Under the pieces are notes generated by a model. It had not been told where the DNA came from. It saw only the letters and a program-made list of their open reading frames with translations, and did not search any database. 64,000 bases of DNA. Origin: Symsagittifera roscoffensis. Taxonomy: Eukaryota; Xenacoelomorpha; Acoela; Convolutidae. This document shows positions 55,258 to 64,000 of the stretch, one piece after another (position 1 is the stretch's first letter; each line of letters opens with the position of its first letter). Where the stretch lies: NCBI RefSeq assembly GCF_963678635.1, contig NC_087066.1, positions 57,492,312 through 57,556,311 of the forward strand. Direction: 5' to 3'. Made by a program: the position numbers and the translations under genes.

Positions 55258-57369
55258 ATGGAGCTAGCGGAGGCATATGTAGGACCGATGATAGATGCGA
55301 TCTATCGTCGGCTGATGGATCGAGATTTCGCTCTGGAGGACCCAGAGGTAGTCATCTTGCTGGTCGCCCTAATAAACATCTTCGGACCGATCCCTTAGCG
55401 TTTATCAGAGGAGCCATGGAGTTCGTGACCGTCATATATGGACCAGAAGTCACGTTTGCGTTCCCTGATGTTAAGGTGGAAGCATACAGGAGGTCGGTGC
55501 TGCACCTGAACCTCATATCAGCAGTGGATGGAAGTGCACTTAACTGGTGTGATTAGCACGCATTACGAGAGATGATGAGTGAGGACTTGATGTTCGCGAA
55601 TATATCAGAGCCGGAGATGACTGTTAAAAATTTTGATGATCACTTCCGTGATCGGATGGGAGAAGTCGGTAGAGGGCACATTGACGTATTCCCGAAGCTC
55701 TGGAATCTAAGGCCGAGCGGCGAGATTACAAGAATTCCTCGTCTGACTGCATCATATCACAAATTGAGAGAAGAAACGAAAGCTGGGGTGACTACAAGAA
55801 ACTGCCAGAAGAGATCTCCGAATTTTCCTTGATTAGAAGGATGTTGCTAGAGCAGACCCCGTAGTACAAACCCCTAGGTGGAGAGCCTTCGAAAATAACG
55901 AAAGGAGGGTAGCAAAATTCTGTGATATGATGGACCCGTGCTTTGTGGGCAGAAACGCTGCCGTGCTGCAGTATACGCAGTTTACCTATACGGATGAAAC
56001 GACGAGGAGACGGATGAATAATGATGCAACTCCAAAACCTGGAAAATTTGACGAAGAATGGGCGAAATTGGATCTGGCGCCAATGGTCATGTGAGGCAAG
56101 GCGGACTTGGAAGAAGCCTCACTAATCTTGATGAGTGTAAAACCGGAATTAATGGTGAGCGGGAAACTACAAACTAGGACCATGCTAACACCCTTCGGCT
56201 GTAAAGAAGTCAAGGTAATGCACGGAGAGGAAGAAGATCGATCAGCTGGCAGACTAGTTGTACCGAAGTTTCCAGATGGAATAAGAGATGAAGAGCAAGG
56301 ACACCCGAGTTCAGGAAAGAATCCAAGACGAGAAGATGGGCAGGGATCAAGCTTTCGATCGGATGAGAAAGAGGACGACAAGACTTTGACAGGCGGGATG
56401 TCAAGCCTGGACTTCAATTTCCTCAGCAATTTTGAAAATGGCACAGACACGTTAGAAGCAATGACTGAGCCAGCAGACGAGGGAACTTCCACGCTGGAAC
56501 CTCCGTCGGTCTTCATGGAAATGAGCCGGAATTTGCTGGAAAAGAATCTTTTATTGGATTCACCGAGGAGAAGAAGAATAGAAGGCACTGCCAGAGTACA
56601 TTTCTTGAGAACGATGCCCAAAGAAGAGTGGGAAGTTCATCATACAGACCACGAGAATAGAACGGGATGCAGTATGGACAGAGTTGCCTTCATGGAAGAG
56701 GTCTGGACAGTAAATCAGAGCTACGGGACTCAGTCTATACTGAAAACAGGTCTCAACAGACCACTTATGCGGGAAGTCCTTGACAAATGCGACGAGTCTG
56801 AAGAGATATTGAGCGAATTTTTCATCGACTCGGCCACTGACGAAAGTGAGGCAAATTCTCCTACAAAGACAACACCGCGAGAAGGCAAGGAAGAAGTAGT
56901 GTATCTGTCGAGAGCCGGAAAGGGAGCGATGCAATCAAAGAGCGTGATTGACAAAATTACTGATATGAAAATGAAACTTGGCAGCAAAGTGACATTGAGG
57001 AACGCTGGAAAAACAAAGGTGGGTTCTGAAATCTCGATAAAAGTTGTCAACTCAGCCAGAAGAAAACATGTTGAAGAAGCCATGGACATGGGACAGGGTG
57101 ATGACCGGTTGCCTGGCACTGACAGAATGTTGAATGACTTAGTGATGGTGCCACCCATCCTCATGGCAGCATTAAAATCAGCCAGTTATAAAACCAAAAG
57201 GAGTGATTGCACTCTGACTGGAGCAACATTAGAAATAGAAATACTCAGCCAATGTGGAGAGAGTTTTCAAACCGTCTTCCATGAACCATGGAAAGGGAAG
57301 CGTCGTAAGACAGCTAGTCCCAGTGGAGTGCAACCGATTGACAGTGTCGAAGACTGTAACGATTTATGA
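55258..57369 (+). pseudogene. Element G unknown protein, N-terminal part, broken
   Basis: Coding-like reading starts at the ATG at 55258 (MELAEAYVGPMIDAIYRRL). It passes a TAG at 55396 and a frameshift (55401-55834, with TAG 55553), then settles in the frame 55889-57369 (one TGA at 56092). I do not recognise the family. Visible features are acidic, Ser/Thr-rich stretches (56250-56560), a basic run LLDSPRRRRIEG (near 56560) and an ordered part near 56890-57200 (VIDKITDMKMKLGSKVTL). No membrane segment or catalytic motif is seen. Its codon-like pattern and position downstream of Pol on the same strand make it part of G. It continues by frame change into 57254-58294. Confidence 0.55.
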
Positions 57370-58294
57370 GCCCGCTGATGGGTACATGGAAATCATGGAA
57401 TACAGAAACTCGGCTAGAGGACACTTAATTGCTCTGGAAAACAAAAAAGCTAGGGAATGTTATTTAGAGACGATGATGCAAGGCACAACCCTGAAGCAGA
57501 AGGCATACGAAACTCTGGTATCTTCTGATATGCACGCGGAAACGATAGAGCAGTTGGTGAGCCTACCTTGGAGAGCAGTAGTGTTACGGTACTTCGAAGA
57601 AGACATGAGAACCACCCCGAAGATACACGCTCTGATAGCGATACCCTATGTGAGAACAGAAATACAACTGAGGTTCGCTTGGTGCTTGACTGGACTGACC
57701 CGGGTTGTATATGATTCGGAAGAAAGAAAAAGATCGAAGGGACAGAAGGTATTCTTAATGACGAGTATGAGGGATCTAATCACCCAAAAAGGAGCGGCTC
57801 TCTGTTTCATTCGATTCATGATAGAACAAATATCAGTGCCGGCGTTGAATACTTGTGTCAAGATGCTAAGAGAAGGCGATGAACGAGCAAAAGTCTTAGC
57901 ACTTTTGGCATTCCATCAGAATAAACCGATGCGATTGAACATGAAGGAGCCTGTTGAGCTGGAACCAATGAAGAAAATTGACGAGATAAGGAGATTCTCT
58001 AACAAGGAGATGAGGCTCACAAAAGAATCTATGGGAGCACTGCCGAAGTCCAGTGAATACTGTGGACCGATCAGGAAGAAATCGTACAGTTACGTATCTG
58101 GAATCGTAGGGATGGCGTACAACCCTTTCATAAATGAAGACATACGCGATTACTTCTTCGACTACGAGCAAGCTGTGTTGCTAAGATTCTGGACGTCAAG
58201 AATTGCTACAATAAGAAGCGCTGCTAACCAGCAGGTTAAGCTGGGACTTGTGTTGGAAGAAAAAGTGACTAACCCCTTCAGTGCCGAAATCTGA
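57254..58294 (+). pseudogene. Element G unknown protein, central part
   Basis: An open frame of 346 codons overlaps the previous one by 116 bases in the +1 frame. The real join is probably a single indel near 57300-57370, because VSKTVTIYEPADGYMEIMEYR continues smoothly. It looks globular and helical (LVSLPWRAVVLRYFEEDM, then LRFAWCLTGLTRVVYD and MIEQISVPALNTCVKML). No known domain is recognised. The TGA at 58292 is followed by more coding-like sequence, so the C-terminus is not natural. Confidence 0.5.
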
Positions 58295-59238
58295 CAACCG
58301 AGTGGAATTTGGGTTGGGATTTTCGGAGGGACTGCTAAGAACGAGTCTGATGGTGGTGTGGGAACTGATGAAAAAATCATGATGTCCGAATCCTAACGCC
58401 GATTCGATATTGCGTGCAACACAGGACGTGCAGAGGGAATTGAATTCAGACTGTAATTTGCGTGACCTGAACTTCACTTACAATTTAATGACGACAGCCT
58501 CTAAGAGCAACGGGAAGACAAAGTAGAGTTGCCTGGCTGGGGACCAGAGGACTCGGTTAAACCTGGTAGCTGTCTGGCGGAGGTCTGTGGACTGGGGGGT
58601 CACACTGTCCGGATTGCGTGAAGACCCTTGCGAAGCAACACAAGCAATTAACGATATTGTTTGGGAACATCGTAATGAAAGCAAAAACAGAAACGGAATT
58701 GATTGCAGATTGCCATGGAGGAATTGAGGTGAATCTAGTGACTGCACTAGGATTCTACAGCATGTTTGGTTCTCTAGAGTCAATATTGAATCTAGAACAG
58801 AAGCATGAGATGGTGACGACTATCAGTGTAGAAGTGTTTCCGGGAGTTTTGCAAACCGAGAAAAAGTATATTGGAAAATGGAGAGAAGCGATCGAGGCGG
58901 AAATGAACATCCGGCACAGTGAAACCAGTCGCAGTTTAGTGGGATCAACAAAAGCTCCAATGTGCAAGAGCAGATACCCAGTGCATTTCGTAGCGGTTGA
59001 TGTGAAAAGTACGAGGACGATCGTGGACCAAGCCTTTTCAGTGCCGAAATGCGTAAGACTAGCAACAAGGTCAGAAAAATCTTACGAGTTATTGTGCAAG
59101 ATGTTCTCAGCAGATCCAGAGAGAACCAAAGAAGAATTAGAAGCGATACTGGGAAATAAGTTCATGGGATACGCCAGTGGGAACTTCAGTGACTTTGAAA
59201 GACGCAGAAAGGGTCAACAGTCACCGATTACAATTTAG
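58295..59238 (+). pseudogene. Element G unknown protein, C-terminal part
   Basis: Coding-like reading resumes after the stop in another frame (58298-58520, ATQDVQRELNSDCNLRDLNF). It passes stops and another shift, then forms an open frame 58618-59238 (206 codons) with VNLVTALGFYSMFGSLESIL and YPVHFVAVDVKSTRTIVDQA. Unrecognised. Together with the two preceding entries it suggests one very long accessory protein, well over 1000 residues in its unbroken form, or two adjacent ones. Confidence 0.45.
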
Positions 59239-59396
59239 TAGACGAGAATGATGAAGTCCACCGAGTGATGATGGAAGGGGAACCACTACGGGAAGCGTCG
59301 GTATAGCGTAATTGAAGGAGAATCATGTTTACACATGATGAGTTCCCTTGCCACTGCTTGCTACAAACATGGTGGTAGCCGGGGCGTAGTACTCTG

Positions 59397-60095
59397 GTGT
59401 TGATCTGGGACTGTGAACAGCTGCTCTCCATGTGTTTAACATATTCAACACAACCCATAACGATAGTGATAGTGGGAGTTATGATGGCTATACGATGGCT
59501 GGAAGCTCAAGTGAAAGAGAACAATCGACAAGAAACGCCTACGAAAGAGCAATTGCAGGAACTGTATTGTCTAAAAGATTTAGATCTTTTTGAGACAACG
59601 TGCAAAATCCTGAACATACAGATGGAAGCGAAAAAAATTTGGGCCAGGAGATGACTGATGCCATGGTTCAGAGCCAACATGACTGCATGGTTGTACGAAT
59701 ATGCCAAGAAGCATATGTCGAAACACAGCAGAGTGTACAGTGCGTATCAGCTGGACATTGGGGCAGGAGCTTTCAAGCGAGCTTTTGTAACTCATCGGAA
59801 TGCAGTAACCACCGCAGTGAAGAGGACTTCTAGGACAAGTGAATGTGACGGAAGAGAAAGAGAAGAAATGTTGATGGAAGACTTTGAGAGAAAAGTGACG
59901 TTGTGCCTCCACAATAGCTTCGGCCCAAACAGGGAGACTAACGTTGATCCTCTACCTTCTTGCAAACAAAGAGTAGAAGAGCAAAAGTGTTGGAAGACTG
60001 CCTTCAACAGCGTCAGAATAGCTACCGATGTTTTGCAAGACACTGAGACTGAAAGTGCGAAGTCAATGTCGCAGGAGGAGAAGATGGAACATTGA
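59397..60095 (+). pseudogene. Element G last ORF, membrane-anchored protein, one stop
   Basis: A frame of about 230 codons is broken only by a TGA at 59652. Its N-terminal part has a likely membrane segment PITIVIVGVMMAIRWLEA (near 59450-59505). This is followed by a hydrophilic, Cys-containing domain (HMSKHSRVYSAYQLDIGAGA, then CLHNSFGPNRET) and an acidic end. No ATG is clear at the start. An env-like role is possible from position and the membrane segment, but there is no signal peptide, furin site or fusion peptide, so I do not call it env. Confidence 0.45.
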
Positions 60096-60910
60096 CAAAT
60101 AGCCGAAAAACAAGATGCAAAAAGAAGAAAAAAAAAAGAAGAATTTAGAAGTTATAGAACTTCTAAACGACGAAAACAAAGAAAGAAACAAAGAAGCAAC
60201 GAAGGAGAAGATGTTTAAACTCAGAATTGTTTAAGTGAGAAAAAATCAATTGAGAGACAAAGCAACTAAGTTTCCAATTGAAACTGAAGAGAAAACATTT
60301 AGTTGATTTTTGAAGCTTAAAGAATTTGTTGCATATATAAATTTGCATTGTAGTTTTAGTTAGTGGCTCTAGAGACACTAACTATTTATTTAGTAAGGCT
60401 TGAGTGGAGAGTATATTAAATTTTCCAGCCTGCATGATTGTTTTTAATCAACTAAGACGACTGACCAATTTGTGGTGATATGAAAGGCTTGGGTAATCTC
60501 ATGAAGAGGGACATTGTTTCATTGTTCCTTCTAGCCACCGAGATCCTTAATTTTAATATTCAGGACCAATAACAACTAAATTTCCGAAGGAAAGAAGCAT
60601 AGTAGGATCATTTTAGTTTGTTGGTTGGCAGGACCGTCCTGCGTCCCAACACTTTTTAAACCTAGGAGAACATAGACATTAGAAGTCGGAAAAAATGTTG
60701 TATCTTAAGTCATATCCTCGAAGGTGCAGATTAGTGAAAGAATTTGGAAGGCCAGAAAAGTGTAGTATGATGCCATTTGGTATTTTGCAGTGAGTCGATA
60801 TGACGTGGATAAAAGTGATTTCATGCATTTTGTAAATTCTGTTCGGTGGTACCATTTTGATGAAGACTACGGGACTCAATGAGGACATTGACCGCACTGT
60901 CCGGGGAGTA
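60096..60910. other. Element G 3' untranslated region
   Basis: No gene is seen. It has an A/G-only run at 60118-60143 just after the last ORF. A perfect hairpin lies at 60357-60384 (TAGTTAGTG, 10-base loop, CACTAACTA). The polypurine-like CCGGGGAGTA at 60901-60910 touches the 3' LTR. Confidence 0.55.
60357..60384. other. Perfect 9-bp hairpin
   Basis: TAGTTAGTG (60357-60365) pairs with CACTAACTA (60376-60384) around the loop GCTCTAGAGA, which itself contains the palindrome TCTAGA. It may be a 3' UTR RNA structure, or chance. Confidence 0.6.
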
Positions 60911-61838
60911 TGTGACATTCGACCAGAAGGTACGAAAATGCAACGTCGGAATCCTAAATTTTATTGTGACATCGGAGTGGGAAGATTAACGGTTTTAACA
61001 AATTAGTGGTCTTAATCGTTCATTTTGACAAACGCGGCAGAGTTAATTTGGACTTTCATGTTAAATTTAAAAAGTCGTTCGAAGGAAAGACACGTGACAA
61101 CGTCAAAATTTCGCGCCAACTGAAAGTTGCGAAGAGAAAACAGAAGAACAAGAGAATTCGTGAAGAAAAGCAGTAAACGAAAATTGTGTGATACTGATCG
61201 AAATTGAAGAAAAATTTACGAAAACCATTCCAAGTTTTAATGATTGTGCCGCTACAATCGTTACAAAGCGAACCCCTAGAACAGGGAAGGGTGATGGGAC
61301 GGCGTGTCCAGCCTTCTTGAAAGAAGTAAGGACGTTATTTCCCCCGGATTCCAGAATCTGGAGGGGTCTCGGGAGGAGAACTCAAACTGTGTTTTATAAA
61401 CTTTTAGCTTCCTGGAGATGTCCTGAGTTGAATTCAATTAACATCTAACTTCTTTTTCAGATCATGAGGAGATAGGAGTTAAGGGAAAGGGTTGGTCCAT
61501 CTTCGATGGAGATGATGATTTTTATCTACTGAAAAAAAAAGAATAGTAATATGATAAATAAGTAGTAGCCCTGTTTTTAGGAGTGACCTCGAGGTCTGGG
61601 GATACTGAGACCCAGCCATTAGCTCACTATTTTTGTTTATAATTAAGTTAATTAGAGCGTTCTGGTCGAAGCCGAAAACAGTAACGTTTTTTTTCGACCC
61701 GATGCTAAAAAGACCACCAAAAGAACTGGCTTTGGCGGAGGCGGTGAAAAGCATTTAGGGCTGTGTTTAGACAATAGCCAGTCGTTTTAGAACCTAGCTT
61801 TATTTTCCGTCGGTATGTACTTCTGGGCCAATGTTACA
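60911..61838 (+). repeat. Element G 3' LTR (interrupted)
   Basis: It starts TGTGACATTCGACC and ends TGTTACA. It matches 1532-1637 plus 18474-18924 except for a 372-bp insertion at 61365-61736. LINE sequence resumes at once at 61839. Divergence from the 5' copy is around 12%, so the element is old. Confidence 0.8.
61365..61736. mobile_element. 372-bp insertion in the G 3' LTR
   Basis: It is absent from the 5' LTR copy. GGAGG stands on both sides (61360-61364, 61737-61741), consistent with a 5-bp target duplication. No ORF and no recognised ends are seen. It could be a solo LTR fragment or MITE of an unidentified family. Confidence 0.6.
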
Positions 61839-61844
61839 TCTTTG

Positions 61845-63358
61845 GTTGGGAAGCGATTCCTCCAACCTAATCAAGAGATTAAATACAAGTCAAGTGAAAA
61901 ATCATCGGAATTGTACCGCATCGAACGAATGCAAAAATGAAAATCTGCAAACTAAGCTAACACTGTCTCCTCCAAATAACACTGTCTCTTCAGAGATCTT
62001 CCAAGATCAAAAAATAGCTAATATAGACGCTCAAAAAAATGAATTGTTTAACATATATTTTCTATCAGTTTTCACACGAAACGCCAACGTTGGAAAACAG
62101 AACGACAAGATAACGTTCTTCTGAACAGTATCAATTTCAACATCGATAAATAGAAGATGCTGTAAATGAGCTGGACGTAAATAAGGCCAATGGACCGGAC
62201 AAGATTGGTATTGCTCTTCTGTAAAACCTCTCAAAGTCACTATCAACATCACTTCACTTACTGTTCAATTTGCTTGCAAATAAATCGTTATTTCCAACAA
62301 CATGGACGATCAGCGAAATCGCACCAACTTTCAAAGACGGAGTTTCACAAGACGTATCAAATTACAGACCAATCAACCTGCTCTCAGCAGTGTCAAAACT
62401 GCTTGAGAAACTAATATATGGGAACCTGGCCCCAATGGTGTACCCAACACTAACACCAGACCAACACAGTTTTAGACATAAGCGATCGACAATAACAAAG
62501 CTAAAAGAGTATCTACACGAGATATTTAGCTGCCTAGATTTGCCAGCTGCATCTACCTGAACAATTTCTACTTGGACATTCAAAAGGCATTTGAAAATGT
62601 CTCGCACGGAGTGCTAATTGAGAAATTATTGAGTTCTGGAATTGGAGGAAATTATTTATCTCTGATACACAGCTACCCCTCGAACCGGAAGCAGTCAGTG
62701 AGACTGAATGACACAATTTTCGGAGAGCTGGGATTCTTCAGCGGCGTTCCCCGGGGCTCTATACTCGGGCCGCTTTTTTACCTAGTCTTCATAAATGATC
62801 TACCATACTGTGTAATGCCCCAACATTTGCTATGCAGACGACTACAAAATTGGAGATGTTACAAGACTTTGGAGGTGGTGCGAGGAAAACTGCATTTCAA
62901 TGAACCTGACCAAAAGAAAAATCTTCTGTATCAAAGGATCAGTTTCGAAACCACTAAAGTAATGAAAGATCTGGGCATCCTGATAACCGGCACGCTCTCT
63001 TGGACGCAACATGTAAAAAAGGAACGCAGGAAGCTCTCTTCGTACTCAAAACGAATCTCTGAGAAGCAAATTTCGCGACCAGAAAAAACGCATATATCTG
63101 TTACGTTGTACGAGTTATGAGCTACGGTTCAGTTATCTGGAAATCATTAAAAAGTGACTTAGGAATCATAGAAAGTGTGCTGCGGAAAGCGATCTCGTGG
63201 AATTTCATGACAAGGAATAGCCATTTCTCCTCTAAAGACAAACTCGTAAAACTTATATTCCTTCATTTGTGTCTATACCAAGAGCTTCATGTTGGACTGC
63301 TTTTTGCAAAAATACTTGTTGTAAAAGTTGACATCGACTGGAGAAGCTATGTAAGCAT
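61845..63358 (+). pseudogene. LINE ORF2 reverse transcriptase, broken
   Basis: The readable blocks in order are: FNIYFLSVFT (near 62046), VNKANGPDKIG (near 62180), SNYRPINLLSAVSKLLEKL (62355-62415), LDIQKAFENVSHGVL (62571-62615), the GVPRGSILGPLF block (62744-62780), the catalytic YADD (62831-62842, in another frame from its neighbours), and the C-terminal MSYGSVIWKSL (63117-63150). This order and the wording of the blocks fit CR1/jockey-type RTs. Several stops and at least three frameshifts make it inactive. Confidence 0.88.
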
Positions 63359-63818
63359 CAGGCATTTCGGGTTCGGGTTCGGGTTTTCGGGTATCGGGTC
63401 GGGTTTTCGGGTTTTGAGACAAATTTCGGGTTTCGGGTCGGGTTTCGGGTTCAACAAATTTTCGGGTTCGGGTATTCAATTATGTCGGATTTCTAAAACC
63501 CGACTTTATTGCGCATCAAATTTTCGGGTTCGGGTTCGGGTATTCAATTATGTCGGATTTCTAAAACCGACTTTATTGCGCATCTAAAAACGCATCAAAT
63601 TTATTGCGTCAACGTTCATACCATTTAATCTACCTGAAAATCGGGCATGTCGGGTATCGGGTCGGGTAATCGGGTTTTGAGATCTTTTTCGGGTTTCGGG
63701 CCGGGTTTCGGGTTTGAAATGAATGTCGGGTTCGGGTTCGGGTTTGAAGAAACCGTCGGGTTCGGGTTTTAGCTTATCGGGTTTCGGGTTTGAAAAATGT
63801 CGGGTCCCGAAATGCCTG
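63359..63818. mobile_element. Non-autonomous hAT-type MITE, 460 bp
   Basis: The ends are perfect 13-bp inverted repeats, CAGGCATTTCGGG (63359-63371) and CCCGAAATGCCTG (63806-63818). The insertion is flanked by a perfect 8-bp target duplication GTAAGCAT (63351-63358, 63819-63826). An 8-bp duplication and a CAG start are hallmarks of hAT transposons. The interior is made of TTCGGG/TTTCGGG minisatellite repeats and a 65-70-bp unit (ATTCAATTATGTCGGATTTC) present twice. It codes for nothing; glycine/phenylalanine-rich frames across it are repeat artefacts. Confidence 0.93.
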
Positions 63819-64000
63819 GTAAGCATCACTGACGTTGGAAACCGAAGAGCTCAAATGACACGAATTTTCGTCTGCAATTGAATGCGTCTGAAGAAGTGCG
63901 AGACGGATTTCTGATTTTGGGCATGTCGTCTTGCTAATCTGTACAACGAATACTTCAAATGTGACATATTGTATGACGCACAATGGAAAAACAGACTTCT

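Larger units (their letters stand above)
1532..61838 (+). mobile_element. Giant Ty3/gypsy-like LTR retrotransposon 'G' with nested insertions
   Basis: The two ends carry the same LTR. The left copy (1532-1637 plus 18474-18924) is split by element A, and the right copy (60911-61838) is split by a 372-bp insertion. Both begin TGTGACA and end TGTTACA, and both abut LINE sequence. Between them, on the + strand, are gag, RNase H, integrase and several accessory ORFs in retrotransposon order. Removing the BEL array and element A leaves about 19 kb of internal sequence, far above the 5-7 kb usual for Ty3/gypsy. Protease and RT are absent, apparently lost where the BEL array sits. LTR divergence (about 12% over the first 106 bp) and many stops indicate an old copy. 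No clear target duplication is visible. The link between the gag part and the pol part as one copy is an inference from order and strand. Confidence 0.72.
61839..64000 (+). mobile_element. LINE retrotransposon, 3' half (reverse transcriptase)
   Basis: This continues the LINE of 1-1531. It opens with linker sequence (SDSSNLIKRLNT), then the RT and the C-terminal domain. A hAT-type MITE interrupts it at 63359-63818. The LINE goes on past the window end, with coding-like reading at 63827-64000 in two frames. Confidence 0.85.

Noticed and set aside
20833-60095. Reassigned TGA codons (alternative genetic code)
   Set aside because: TGA is common only in decayed frames. The intact copia polyprotein and BEL ORFs use TGA-free frames, and TAG, TAA and frameshifts also occur.
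59397-60095. A true envelope gene
   Set aside because: There is one hydrophobic segment but no signal peptide, cleavage site or fusion peptide pattern.
63360-63587. Glycine/phenylalanine-rich protein frame
   Set aside because: It lies in the TTCGGG minisatellite of the MITE, and both strands give repeat-like frames.
1-64000. Host protein-coding genes
   Set aside because: Every coding-like stretch could be tied to a transposable element by motif, strand order or LTR limits. No exon-intron structure with host-type domains was seen.

Overview
This is eukaryotic, almost certainly invertebrate animal, repeat DNA. The grounds are a BEL/Pao element family (known from metazoans), a Ty1/copia element primed like Drosophila copia, Ty3/gypsy and CR1/jockey-type LINE sequences, and the complete absence of operon structure. 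I see no host gene. The phylum cannot be settled from the window. Nearly every base can be placed in a set of transposable elements nested inside one another.

Outermost layer: a decayed LINE on the + strand. Its ORF1 and endonuclease lie at 1-1531 and its reverse transcriptase at 61839-64000. The protein reading runs from one side to the other, so this is one LINE copy split by about 60 kb. Second layer: a giant Ty3/gypsy-like element on the + strand, here called G (1532-61838), with diverged 557-bp-class LTRs of form TGT...ACA. G carries gag (20833-23954), RNase H and integrase (46699-50148, with a 1960-bp tandem duplication to 52110), a Pol tail that runs in frame into a macro-domain-like module (52156-52641, second copy 54155-54948), a small membrane ORF, an ORF with SGNH-hydrolase-like blocks (52832-54154), a long block of unrecognised protein (55258-59238) and a membrane-anchored ORF (59397-60095). 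Its protease and RT are missing. All G genes are broken by stops and frameshifts.

Third layer, inside G: (i) element A on the - strand (1638-18473), inserted in G's 5' LTR. It has 1154-bp LTRs, a gag-protease frame, no RT or integrase, two paralogous small leader ORFs, an unusual 3' ORF and a 2157-bp tandem duplication. (ii) A BEL/Pao array on the - strand (23955-46698) with five LTRs and one full-length but broken copy. The other copies are gag-only, and it replaces G's protease-RT region. (iii) Small insertions: an AT/CCGG minisatellite element (19932-20310) and a 372-bp insertion in G's 3' LTR. Fourth layer: an intact 4.87-kb copia element (11460-16332, - strand) inside element A, with identical LTRs, a 5-bp target duplication and an unbroken 1363-residue polyprotein. 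A separate 460-bp hAT-type MITE (63359-63818) sits in the LINE.

LTR divergence gives the order: LINE, then G (LTRs about 12% apart over the first 106 bp), then element A (3 differences in 1154 bp), then copia (none in 338 bp). The copia element is the only one that could still be active on its own. The most novel content is the accessory coding capacity of G (Pol fused to a macro-like domain, SGNH-like ORF, large unknown proteins), of element A (leader ORF pair) and of the BEL family (two ORFs upstream of gag).
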